From the NCBI GenBank assembly GCA_045614225.1, contig JAZLCO010000048.1, forward strand, positions 1 through 64,000: a DNA stretch of 64,000 nt. The letters are read 5' to 3'. The notes below the pieces were generated by a model, which was not told the origin of the DNA, searched no databases, and saw nothing but the letters and a program-made list of their open reading frames with translations. Below are positions 39,500 to 48,589 of the stretch, piece by piece. Every line of letters starts with the position of its first letter. Positions within the stretch are counted from its first letter, which is position 1. The stretch is from UBA9715 sp045614225 (lineage in GTDB: Bacteria > Actinomycetota > Coriobacteriia > Coriobacteriales > Eggerthellaceae). The position numbers and the translations under genes are program-made.

Positions 39500-40015
39500 A
39501 TGCGTACATGGGTTGACGTCGCCATTCTGGCGAAATCGAGAAACCTGGACGGAAGGTTCGTCGCACGCGCTGCGGCGGGCCTTCCGTTTCTGCTTGAAGA
39601 GGGAGACACGGTTTCCCTCGTACCGCCGAAACTCGATGTTCCTCGTACGGTAACGGTATCGCATGTCGTCCTCTTAGATGACGACCGAGCTGAGATCACG
39701 TTCGATGAAGTGGATAATGTCGCAGTTGCAAGCGAGCTCGTCGGGATGCATTGCCTCATTAAGCGCGATCTCATTGACGCTGAAAGCTTCGAAGAGGCTC
39801 CAGCGCTTTGGGAAGGCTGGCCTGTTTTAGACGATTCGCTGGGCGTAATTGGCATACTGACCGGTGTTGTTGAAAACACAGCGCAGACGCTTCTCGAAGT
39901 CGACAGAAACGGCTCTCGTGTTCTCATACCGCTCGTTGATGAAATCGTCACCAACATAGATGTTGACAGTGAACGCATTCACGTAAACCTGCCCAAAGGG
40001 CTCCTCGAGCTTTAG
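39500..40015 (+). CDS. rimM: Ribosome maturation factor RimM, divergent
   Basis: Binds S19 and helps 30S head maturation. 171 aa, with an N-terminal beta-barrel half and a C-terminal PRC-barrel-like half (LGVIGILTGVVENTAQTLLE, RVLIPLVDEIV). The N terminus WVDVAILAKSRNLDGRFVA departs from the common VGxIxxxHGLKGE pattern, so identification rests partly on the khpA-rimM-trmD position. It begins right after the khpA stop codon. Confidence 0.87.
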   Translation: MRTWVDVAILAKSRNLDGRFVARAAAGLPFLLEEGDTVSLVPPKLDVPRTVTVSHVVLLDDDRAEITFDEVDNVAVASELVGMHCLIKRDLIDAESFEEAPALWEGWPVLDDSLGVIGILTGVVENTAQTLLEVDRNGSRVLIPLVDEIVTNIDVDSERIHVNLPKGLLEL

Positions 40016-40023
40016 CGCACATC

Positions 40024-40042
40024 TGTAGCTGTAGAAGCTACA
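40024..40042 (+). terminator. Weak hairpin between rimM and trmD
   Basis: Seven-bp stem TGTAGCT / AGCTACA with a 5-nt loop, followed by ATTTTG. It is too weak to be sure of termination; it may only attenuate. Confidence 0.4.
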
Positions 40043-40103
40043 ATTTTGCAATACCATCGAACTCGTTCCATCTTTTTGTTAAGTTGCATTCCAGGAGGAA
40101 ACC

Positions 40104-40913
40104 TTGATTATCGAAACGCTATCAACATTTCCTGGAATGTTCGAGTCTGTCATGGGCGCATCAATGATGCGGATCGCCCAAGAGAAGGGGCTTCTCGATT
40201 TCACGGCATACGACCTCCGTGACTGGACGCACGATCGCCATCGGACAACCGATGACGACCCCTATGGGGGCGGAGTTGGTCTTGTAATGAAATGTGGTCC
40301 TATCTTCGAAGCGTACCAGGATATAACGAACATCGATCTCGGCATAGAACCCGACAGCGCATCAGGCAATGAGCAACCTCGCACAGGACCTGCTCCACGA
40401 CATGCTGATGCGGCCAAGCCTAAAACCATCTTTCTGACGCCTTGCGGGAGACGATTTGACGATGCTCTGGCAAACGAGCTGGCAGCTGAGGAGCGCCTGC
40501 TCTTCGTGTGCGGTCATTACGAAGGAATTGACGAGCGCGTGTATGAGCTCGCTGATTACCAAATCTCCCTCGGCGACTATGTTATTACGAGCGGTGAGCT
40601 CGCATCGATGATCATCATTGACGCAGTTGTACGAAAGATCGATGGGGTTCTCGGCGCTGATGGGGGCGCTCTCGACGAAAGTTTTGCTGACAGTCTTCTC
40701 GAATATCCGCAATACACGCGTCCCGCTGATTATTTTGGCAGAAACGTCCCAAAGGTGCTCCTTTCAGGGGATCATGGAGCGATAGCAAAATGGCGCCATG
40801 AGATGAGTCTTTTGAGAACCGCTGAGCTTCGTCCAGACCTTCTCGACGAAATTGAGCTTGAAAAGGACGATTTAAATTTCCTGAAAAGTTCACTGTCCGA
40901 ACGTCGAAGCTAA
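40104..40913 (+). CDS. trmD: tRNA (guanine-N1-)-methyltransferase TrmD
   Basis: Methylates G37 of tRNAs, preventing frameshifting. N terminus IIETLSTFPGMFESVM; the knotted SAM site is seen in VCGHYEGIDERV and ISLGDYVITSGELASM. 269 aa; about 20-30 residues after position 75 (around PDSASGNEQPRTGPAPRH) look like an insertion in the loop before the TIFLTPCGRRF strand. RBS AGGAGG. Normally followed by rplS, but here by lepB. Confidence 0.96.
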   Translation: MIIETLSTFPGMFESVMGASMMRIAQEKGLLDFTAYDLRDWTHDRHRTTDDDPYGGGVGLVMKCGPIFEAYQDITNIDLGIEPDSASGNEQPRTGPAPRHADAAKPKTIFLTPCGRRFDDALANELAAEERLLFVCGHYEGIDERVYELADYQISLGDYVITSGELASMIIIDAVVRKIDGVLGADGGALDESFADSLLEYPQYTRPADYFGRNVPKVLLSGDHGAIAKWRHEMSLLRTAELRPDLLDEIELEKDDLNFLKSSLSERRS

Positions 40914-40964
40914 TGAACTGATTTATCATTAAAAGTTACGAGTTATCGGCTGAATTTAGCAGAG

Positions 40965-41564
40965 ATGCAGGGAGATACAAGAAGGAAAATGGAACGCGGA
41001 CAACACGCTGAACATAGTGCATCCGGGGGAGTTCCTCGTGCGTTCCTGAGCATCGTTATCATGGCGACAATGGTTGTCGTGGTAACGGTCCTACTGCGCT
41101 TGTTCGTTTTTGTTCCCTACGAGATCCCATCCGGATCCATGGAAGACACCATTAAGACGGGGGACATGGTCTTCTCTGAGAAGATCACCTACTACATGCA
41201 TTCCCCTGAATGTGGCGATATCGTTACCTTTCAAGACCCAGAAGTTGCAGGCCGTATCCTCATAAAGCGTGTTATAGCTACGGAAGGGCAAGTTGTCGAC
41301 CTGGTTGACGGAAAGGTTTACGTCGACGGCTTCGAGCTTGACGAACCGTACACTGGTTACAGGCCGTCGTATCCGCTCTACCGCACAGCAAATGGCGTCG
41401 ATGTCTCGTTCCCATACACGGTTCCAGAAGGCGAAATCTGGGTCATGGGCGACAATCGCACGAGTTCTCAAGACTCGCGCTATTTCGGCTCGGTGAATCT
41501 TTCTAGCGTCACAGGACGTGCTGCATTTATTTATTGGCCGATTAGCGATGTCGGTTTCCTCTAA
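40965..41564 (+). CDS. lepB: Signal peptidase I
   Basis: Membrane Ser/Lys protease removing signal peptides from exported proteins. 199 aa with one N-terminal membrane anchor (about 25-50). Catalytic S58 lies in IPSGSMEDTI, K101 in LIKRVIA, and the C-terminal box GDNRTSSQDSRYFG is present. The start may instead be ATG 40989, preceded by AAGGA. In many Gram-positive genomes lepB follows rplS in this operon; here it follows trmD directly. Confidence 0.94.
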   Translation: MQGDTRRKMERGQHAEHSASGGVPRAFLSIVIMATMVVVVTVLLRLFVFVPYEIPSGSMEDTIKTGDMVFSEKITYYMHSPECGDIVTFQDPEVAGRILIKRVIATEGQVVDLVDGKVYVDGFELDEPYTGYRPSYPLYRTANGVDVSFPYTVPEGEIWVMGDNRTSSQDSRYFGSVNLSSVTGRAAFIYWPISDVGFL

Positions 41565-41582
41565 ACAATCGAGTTGAGTGTG

Positions 41583-41597
41583 TGGGACGATGTCCCA
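41583..41597. repeat. Short palindrome upstream of glyQ
   Basis: TGGGAC GAT GTCCCA, 17 bp before the glyQ start and immediately before its RBS. It shares the TGGGAC/GTCCCA core with the palindrome at 10251. It is too short for a T-box leader. Confidence 0.5.
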
Positions 41598-41613
41598 TTT
41601 TGGAAGGAGAGTT

Positions 41614-42517
<904 letters not shown>

Positions 42518-42528
<11 letters not shown>

Positions 42529-44599
42529 GACGCTTGCATTTGAAATCGGCACCGAAGAGTTGCCTGCATTCGATCTTCATGACGCGACAACGAAACTTGG
42601 AGGCATCGCTGCAAAAGCCCTGGACGGTGCGAAGATCCCGCATGGCGCCATCGACGTGTACACAACCCCTCGTCGTCTGATCGTTATCGTTGCCGACGTT
42701 CCCGAGCGCACCGAGGCTTCCGTCGAGGAGTTCCGCGGTCCGTCTGCGAAGATCGCGTTCGACGAAAACGGGCAGCCGACGAAAGCTGCTATCGGCTTCG
42801 CAAAGGGCAAGGGTGTTGACCCATCAACGCTCGAGCGTCGCGACGAGAACGGCGTAGAGTACGTTTACGCAATCAAAGAGACCCCTTCGATCGATGTCGC
42901 CAGCCTTCTTCCTGATTTGCTCGGCTCGATTATCACGGGTATCGAATGGCCGAAGTCGCAGCGTTGGGGTAGCAGGCGCGAACAATTCAGCCGCCCTGTA
43001 CGCTGGCTTTTGGCTATGTTGGGTGAGACAGTCGTACCTGTTGAGTTTGCGGGTCTCACAGCAGATTCTAAGACCTTTGGGCACCGTTTCCTGTCTCCCG
43101 GACCTCATGACGTCTCCAGCGCAGACGCTCTCATCGATGTCCTGCGTGCGAATTTCGTCGTTCCGAGTGAAGCCGAACGCGAAGCGTCTATTCGCGAACA
43201 GGTAAAGGCAATCGAAGCAGAAACCGGTCTCGTTTCGGAGCTGCCGGCTAAGACGATGGAAGAGGTCGTTAACCTTACCGAGTACCCGACTGTCATGGTC
43301 GGTGAATTCGACGAGCTTTTCCTCGCGGTTCCAAAAGAGATCACCGTTGACGCCATGCTCGTACATCAGCGTTATTTCCCGCTTTTCAACGCCGATGGCT
43401 CTCTTTCCAACAAGTTCCTGATCACCTCGAACGGCAACCCGAAATATCACGACAACATCGTTGATGGCAACCAGCGTGTCGTTGCAGCTCGTTTGTACGA
43501 CGCCAAGTTCTTCTACGACGAAGACCTCAAGCAGCCGCTCGAAGCTTATGTTGAGAAACTCGGTGAAGTGGTCTTCCAGGAATCGCTTGGTACGACGCGC
43601 GCGAAAGCGGACCGCCTCGTCGAGCTTGCGGGCAAGCTTTCGGCTGATGCCGGCCTGGAGGGCCAGGATGCCGAGGACGCGAAGCGTGCAGCTCTGCTTT
43701 GCAAAGCGGACTTGGTTACCGGTGCCGTTGTGGAATTCACGAGTGTTCAGGGCATCATGGGCCGCTACTACGCCAAGGCTGCTGGAGAGACAGACCAGGT
43801 TGCTGAAGCAATCGCGGACCATTATCGTCCTCGCTTCGCTGGCGATGAGACGCCTGCATCGTTGGTTGGCAAGGTCGTTGCAACCGCTGACAAGCTTGAC
43901 ACCATTTGCGGTCTCTTTGCCGTTGGTCAGGGCCCGACCGGTTCATCTGACCCCTTTGCATTGCGTCGTTCGGCAATCGGCATCCTTGCAATGCTCGAAG
44001 ACGGGCTCAATGTGTCGCTTATCAGCGCAATTGATGAATCGCTCGACATCTTCGAAAAGAATGGCCTCGAATTCGATCGCGTCGAAGCTCGTAAGGCCAT
44101 CGTCGACTTCTTCGTCACCCGCACCAAGGTTATGTTGCGCGACCGCGGATGTGCTGCTGATACCATCGACGCAGTTCTTGCAACGGGCGTTGAAGAGCCA
44201 ATGGTTCTCATCGCGCGTTCAAATGCTCTCGAAAGCGCTCGCTCAAACGACAAGGAAACATTCGAGGATTTGGCTATCGCCTACGCACGTGCAAACAATC
44301 TCCGCGATGCGGAGCTTGGCGCAGATGTCGACGAGGCTTTACTCACCGAGCATTCGCATGCACTTGCAGCAGCTGTTACGCAGGCTGAAAGCACGGTAGA
44401 GAAATCTCTGGCAGCCGATGACTATCCTGCAGCGTTGGGCGATCTTGCTGCGCTACGCGGCCCAATTGACGAATTCTTCGACAACGTCATGGTCATGGAC
44501 GAGGATGCGAACGTACGCGCCAACAACATCAAGTTGCTGAACAAGTTCGTTTCTGTCTTTGCAAATGTTGCCGACTTCGGCAAAATGGCTAAGAAATAG
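42518..44599 (+). CDS. glyS: Glycyl-tRNA synthetase beta subunit
   Basis: Beta chain of the tetrameric GlyRS, needed for tRNA binding. 693 aa. N-terminal LAFEIGTEELPAFDL and the central GSSDPFALRRSAIGI motif are typical; a C-terminal anticodon-binding (DALR-like) region ends the protein. RBS GGAAGGAGG lies inside glyQ. Co-translated with glyQ. A terminator follows. Confidence 0.96.
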
Positions 44600-44628
44600 C
44601 TCGCAATAGCTTTTATCATCAAACATGC

Positions 44629-44654
44629 GATGCCCGACATTAAAGTCGGGCATC
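44629..44654. terminator. Terminator between convergent glyS and the histidine kinase gene
   Basis: Ten-bp perfect stem GATGCCCGAC / GTCGGGCATC with loop ATTAAA, 30 bp after glyS. The T-tract is interrupted (GTTGTAT). It probably works in both directions. Confidence 0.8.
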
Positions 44655-44677
44655 GTTGTATATGCATGCTGTTTCAA

Positions 44678-46000
44678 TTATTTGACGATTACAAGCGGTA
44701 GGGTCATCGTGAAAACGGTGCCAGCCTTTTCGTTGCTTTCGCAAGTGATATCGCCATTATGCTCGCGGGCAATTTCACGTGCAATGGCAAGGCCCAACCC
44801 GTACCCGCCTGTACCAGAGGTACGCGCCTTGTCAGTACGGTAGAAGCGGTCAAATATATGCGGGATATCTTCTTTGGAAATCGCTGTTCCTGTATTAGAT
44901 ATCTCCAGTATCGATTTCCTATCGTTTGCTCTGAGCGTAATGGTTACTACACCTTTTTCGTCTACGTATTTCAGGGCGTTTTCTATCAAGGTGGATACGG
45001 CTTTGCGAAGTCTTGACCCGTCGCCATCTACTAAAAGACCTTCTTTGACGTTCTCGCGGTATTCGCATCCACGCTCAAAAGCCACCGACTCGAATTGCAA
45101 GGCAATTCCGTCTACCAAATCGCTGAAATCAAGCATCGAATGTTCGATAGCTGCACGAGACTCAACCTGTGCAAGCTCGAGCATTTCGTTTACAAGCCCT
45201 TGCATGTTTTGAGCTTCAACTTGCGTGCTTTCAATCCATTGGCTTTGGCTTGCAATCGAATCTTGCGAGTGTTTGAGCAATATCGAATTGTTGGCAAGAA
45301 TTACGGTGAGCGGCGTCTTAAGCTCGTGTGAGGCATCGGCTACGAATTGCTTTTGAGATTCCCAAGCTTCTTTGACGGGTCGCAATGCCCAATTTGACAA
45401 GAAGAACGATATGACGAAGAACACCACGAGAATCGCAATAGCAGCTATGAGCAGCGATACGGCTAGGGATTCCCAGGAGCTGGTGGATGAGGTATCTGCA
45501 AATGCGACATACGTCGCATTGACCGTCGTGCGCTTCTCGTAATGAAGCCCGAGGTCGTTGAATGTGCCGAACCCATTATCAAGGGAGTTTATACGTGTCG
45601 ATGCTTCGGATAACACATCGGAATCGATTTGCGCTGTCGTGAAAGCGCTGACGATCGTGTAGCTCTCGTCAGAAGAAACCATGTAGACAGCCACCGGAAC
45701 GATTGACCCTTTTCCTCCTCGATCGCCACCGATTTGCGGCCCACCGAACATTCCGCCTTCATTTGGCGAGTCTCCCAAAGCGCCCTCGGGTCTTCGCGGT
45801 TCACGATTGCCATATTGATCCCCACCTGGGCCAGAGAACCCATCGCTAACCCGATCCAAAGAGCTCGATAATGCCTCTGAAACATCGTTCATGCTCTTTT
45901 GATACTCGTTGTAGCAAATTACGCTGAATACAACTCCGAGCACGATGGCAACAGACATCATGACTACGGCGATAAATTGTATTCGCAGCTTCTTAAACAT
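44678..46000 (-). CDS. Sensor histidine kinase (two-component system)
   Basis: 440-aa membrane kinase. Membrane segments at about 8-28 and 180-205 enclose an extracytoplasmic domain with a Gly/Pro-rich stretch (about 55-100) and no recognised ligand-binding fold. H225 in ADASHELKTPL is the phosphorylation site. The ATPase domain shows N box LIENALKYV and G boxes (ISNTGTAIS, GTGGYGLGLAIA). It lies 3 bp downstream of its response regulator, and the pair is divergent from the VTC/DUF4956 genes. The signal is unknown. Confidence 0.93.
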   Translation of the reverse strand: MFKKLRIQFIAVVMMSVAIVLGVVFSVICYNEYQKSMNDVSEALSSSLDRVSDGFSGPGGDQYGNREPRRPEGALGDSPNEGGMFGGPQIGGDRGGKGSIVPVAVYMVSSDESYTIVSAFTTAQIDSDVLSEASTRINSLDNGFGTFNDLGLHYEKRTTVNATYVAFADTSSTSSWESLAVSLLIAAIAILVVFFVISFFLSNWALRPVKEAWESQKQFVADASHELKTPLTVILANNSILLKHSQDSIASQSQWIESTQVEAQNMQGLVNEMLELAQVESRAAIEHSMLDFSDLVDGIALQFESVAFERGCEYRENVKEGLLVDGDGSRLRKAVSTLIENALKYVDEKGVVTITLRANDRKSILEISNTGTAISKEDIPHIFDRFYRTDKARTSGTGGYGLGLAIAREIAREHNGDITCESNEKAGTVFTMTLPLVIVK

Positions 46001-46003
46001 AGA

Positions 46004-46678
46004 TTACGCGCCTTCAACAAGGCGATATCCGACACCGCGTACCGTTTCGATTTGAACGTTCGTGCCCAAATGCTTGAGCTTCTTGCGTATGAACGAAATA
46101 TACGCTTCAACATTGTTGTCAACAGCAGTTGATTCTACGCCCCAAACTTTTGAAATGAGCGTTTCCTTGGATACGATTTGATTCCTGTTGGCCATAAGTA
46201 TTTCGAGAATCGAGAATTCCTTGAAAGAAAGGTTGATCGATTTGCCTTCGCGTGAAAGATCATGGCTCTCAAGGTTGAGCTTGAGGTCCCCAAATTCGAG
46301 GTTTTCGAAAATCACCTGACCGGTTCTGCGCGTGAGTGCTCGCAAGTGCGCGAGCAGTTCAGCGGGGGAGAAAGGCTTGGTCATGTAGTCGTCTGCGCCA
46401 CTGTCGAGACCCTCGATCTTGTCAGGAATTTGGGCACGCGCTGTCAGCATGAGAATTGGGGTTGCAATGTTCGCTCTTCTCAGCTGTCGTGCGACTTCAA
46501 AGCCGTCCATCTTCGGCAGCATGACATCAAGGATTACCACATCATAAAGGGCGCTCACGGCGTAATCGTAGCCAGTTTTGCCGTCGAAAACCAAATCGAC
46601 CTGATAGCCGTTTTCTTCGAGTATTTTCCCAATTGCTTGTGCGAGCCGTACGTCGTCTTCGACTATGAGAACCTGCAT
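46004..46678 (-). CDS. OmpR/PhoB-family response regulator
   Basis: 224 aa. The receiver domain has the acidic pair in VEDD (7-9), phospho-acceptor D51 (ILDVMLPKMDGF) and a conserved Lys near 101 (MTKPFSPAE). The C-terminal winged-helix DNA-binding domain ends GVGYRLVEGA. It is transcribed with the downstream kinase. TTAA-rich repeats in the divergent upstream gap are candidate binding sites, suggesting control of itself and of the VTC operon. Confidence 0.94.
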   Translation of the reverse strand: MQVLIVEDDVRLAQAIGKILEENGYQVDLVFDGKTGYDYAVSALYDVVILDVMLPKMDGFEVARQLRRANIATPILMLTARAQIPDKIEGLDSGADDYMTKPFSPAELLAHLRALTRRTGQVIFENLEFGDLKLNLESHDLSREGKSINLSFKEFSILEILMANRNQIVSKETLISKVWGVESTAVDNNVEAYISFIRKKLKHLGTNVQIETVRGVGYRLVEGA

Positions 46679-46724
46679 GATGAACCCCGTTCTGTTTTAG
46701 CTTGATTTCATTTTATACGTTTGG

Positions 46725-46811
46725 CTTAAACGAATCTTAAAGGCGATGCAAAACTGGACGTATTCCCCTTAGCTCATGCGAATGTCCAACTTGCTTAAGA
46801 ATCTTTTAAGG
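46725..46811. promoter_or_regulatory. Candidate response-regulator operator, TTAA-rich repeats
   Basis: Two similar blocks, CTTAAacgaATCTTAAAGG (46725-46743) and CTTAAgAATCTTTTAAGG (46794-46811), lie in the gap between the divergent regulator and VTC genes. Each contains two CTTAA/TTAAG half-sites about 10 bp apart, the spacing OmpR-family dimers use. That these are the sites of the neighbouring regulator is inferred. Confidence 0.5.
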
Positions 46812-46851
46812 AACCGCTCATAGGATGATGCCATTCAACAAAGGAGGCATC

Positions 46852-47715
46852 ATGGCAACAGCAGGCGATACATTCCAGCGCAAAGAGAAAAAATACCTAA
46901 TCTCATCTGGCCAATACAAAGCGATTAAAGAAGGCCTTACGTCGCACATGCGACTCGACGATTACGGGGCAACGAGGATTGACAGCCTCTATCTTGATTC
47001 ATTTGATCATAACCTTATCTGCAAATCTCTTGAAAAGCCCTTGTACAAGGAAAAACTTCGCGTCAGAAGCTATGGAGCCTTTTCGGAAGCCGACGCTGTA
47101 TACGTCGAGATCAAGAAGAAATTCAAGGGGATTGTCTATAAGAGGCGCGTTCGCATGAGCGCAGAGGGTGCACGTGCGTATTACACGCACCAGATGACAT
47201 ACGAGCAAGCACAGCATGTTTATCCGGTACTGCAGAATCCGGAAAACGATCTCACTGTTGGAAAGATTCAAATTGCCCGTGAGATCGACGCATTCTTCAA
47301 AAGGCATCCAGGTATCGAACCTGCAATGCTCATCAGTTGTATACGCGAGGCATGGTGCCCAAATGACAATGATGATCAGGACTGTGTAGATCGCATCACC
47401 TTCGACGAATCCATCAGCTATGTCGACCTTCTCGAGGCGAACGCTGTGCAGCGACGTCCTGTTATATCAGATGACCTTGTCGTCATGGAGATCAAATGCG
47501 CGGGTGGATATCCGCAATGGCTTTGCGACCTTTTGGGTGATTGCGGTGCCTATCCAAGGTCGTTTTCGAAATACGGCAACGCTTTCAAACGAGTTTTGTC
47601 CGAACGCGGAGACGTGTCGGTTGGAGCAGCCCCATCGAGCAAGCTCGTCGTTCAAGGAGCGCATATCGACACTTCAGGTGCCTTTAAGGAACGCTCGTTA
47701 GCATTCGCTTCATAG
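46852..47715 (+). CDS. VTC-domain protein (polyphosphate polymerase-like)
   Basis: 287 aa of the VTC (CYTH-related) fold, the catalytic domain of yeast Vtc4, which makes polyphosphate from ATP. The basic tunnel-lining positions are visible in FQRKEKKYLI, KLRVRSYGAF, VEIKKKFKGIVYKRRVRM and, near the end, VVMEIKCAGGYPQWL. Start 46852 sits behind AAAGGAGG. It is followed by a DUF4956 membrane protein after 24 bp, a pairing seen in other bacteria. Polymerase activity is an inference from the fold. Confidence 0.88.
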   Translation: MATAGDTFQRKEKKYLISSGQYKAIKEGLTSHMRLDDYGATRIDSLYLDSFDHNLICKSLEKPLYKEKLRVRSYGAFSEADAVYVEIKKKFKGIVYKRRVRMSAEGARAYYTHQMTYEQAQHVYPVLQNPENDLTVGKIQIAREIDAFFKRHPGIEPAMLISCIREAWCPNDNDDQDCVDRITFDESISYVDLLEANAVQRRPVISDDLVVMEIKCAGGYPQWLCDLLGDCGAYPRSFSKYGNAFKRVLSERGDVSVGAAPSSKLVVQGAHIDTSGAFKERSLAFAS

Positions 47716-47739
47716 GTACTAACCAGAAAGGATCAACAA

Positions 47740-48432
47740 ATGGACTCTCTGTTCGCTTCGGTGCTTGGGACTACCGAATCAGCTATGACGACTATGACGT
47801 CGACCGGGTTCTTCATGTGCACGCTATCGTCTCTCGTGCTCGGTCTTCTTTGCGCATTGATCTATATGTACAAGCACAACTACTCGAAGAATTTCGTGGT
47901 GACGCTCGCTCTTCTCCCCGTAATTGTGCAGATGGTGATTACGCTCGTTAACGGAAACCTTGGTGCAGGCGTTGCCGTGATGGGCGTGTTCAACCTCGTG
48001 AGGTTCCGCTCGATAGCTGGTACTGCAAAGGACATCGGAAGCGTCTTCCTGGCCATGGCGATTGGTCTTGCGACGGGAATGGGCTACATCGGAATAGCTG
48101 CAATACTGACCGTTGTCGTAGGTGTCTTTAACATAATCTACGTCACAACACCGTTTGGCACTTCCAAACAGATTTCGAAGAGCCTCAAGATCACGGTTCC
48201 CGAAGACATGCAATTCGAGGGCATGTTCGATGAGACGCTCAAAAACTACACCTCTTCATACGACCTCGTGAATGTTCAAACGACGAATATGGGAAGCCTT
48301 TACCAGATTGAGTACAACGTCGCAATGAAGGAAGCCGGCCTTGAAAAGAGCATGATCGACGAGCTTCGCTGTCTGAACGGCAACTTGAAGATCAGTCTTG
48401 GTTTGCCTCAGATGAAAAGAGAGGTTCTTTAA
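47740..48432 (+). CDS. DUF4956 family membrane protein
   Basis: 230 aa. Four hydrophobic segments fill residues about 22-45, 50-68, 70-85 and 100-140; a soluble C-terminal domain of about 85 residues follows. GVFNLVRFRSIAGTAKDIG in the middle is the conserved family motif. In this and other bacteria it accompanies a VTC protein, so a role in translocating or anchoring polyphosphate synthesis at the membrane is likely but unproven. Confidence 0.88.
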   Translation: MDSLFASVLGTTESAMTTMTSTGFFMCTLSSLVLGLLCALIYMYKHNYSKNFVVTLALLPVIVQMVITLVNGNLGAGVAVMGVFNLVRFRSIAGTAKDIGSVFLAMAIGLATGMGYIGIAAILTVVVGVFNIIYVTTPFGTSKQISKSLKITVPEDMQFEGMFDETLKNYTSSYDLVNVQTTNMGSLYQIEYNVAMKEAGLEKSMIDELRCLNGNLKISLGLPQMKREVL

Positions 48433-48451
48433 TCGTCAAATCTGCCGAGCA

Positions 48452-48479
48452 ACGTTGCCATTTCGGTAAATGGCAACGT
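48452..48479. repeat. Inverted repeat after the DUF4956 gene
   Basis: Twelve-bp perfect stem ACGTTGCCATTT / AAATGGCAACGT with loop CGGT, 20 bp after the stop codon. There is no T-tract on the plus strand. It probably ends or protects the VTC-DUF4956 transcript. Confidence 0.65.
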
Positions 48480-48502
48480 GGCGACCTCAAGATGCGGTAC
48501 CA

Positions 48503-48549
48503 TATACTCGAACAAAAACGAATGCCATACACGGCGTTCGTTCTTTTTC
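48503..48549 (+). promoter_or_regulatory. ppdK promoter with terminator-like hairpin at the start of the leader
   Basis: TATACT at 48503-48508 is a likely -10 box (the -35 is weak). Directly after the predicted start, AACGAATGCC (48517-48526) pairs with GGCGTTCGTT (48533-48542), followed by CTTTTTC. This has the form of an intrinsic terminator inside the leader, 40 bp before the gene. Confidence 0.5.
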
Positions 48550-48589
48550 AGTTTCACCATAAGCACCATTTGGAAAGAAGGAGAGCAAA

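Noticed and set aside
41565..41613. T-box riboswitch before glyQ
   Set aside because: The gap is only 49 bp, with a short palindrome; no specifier stem or T-box motif can fit.
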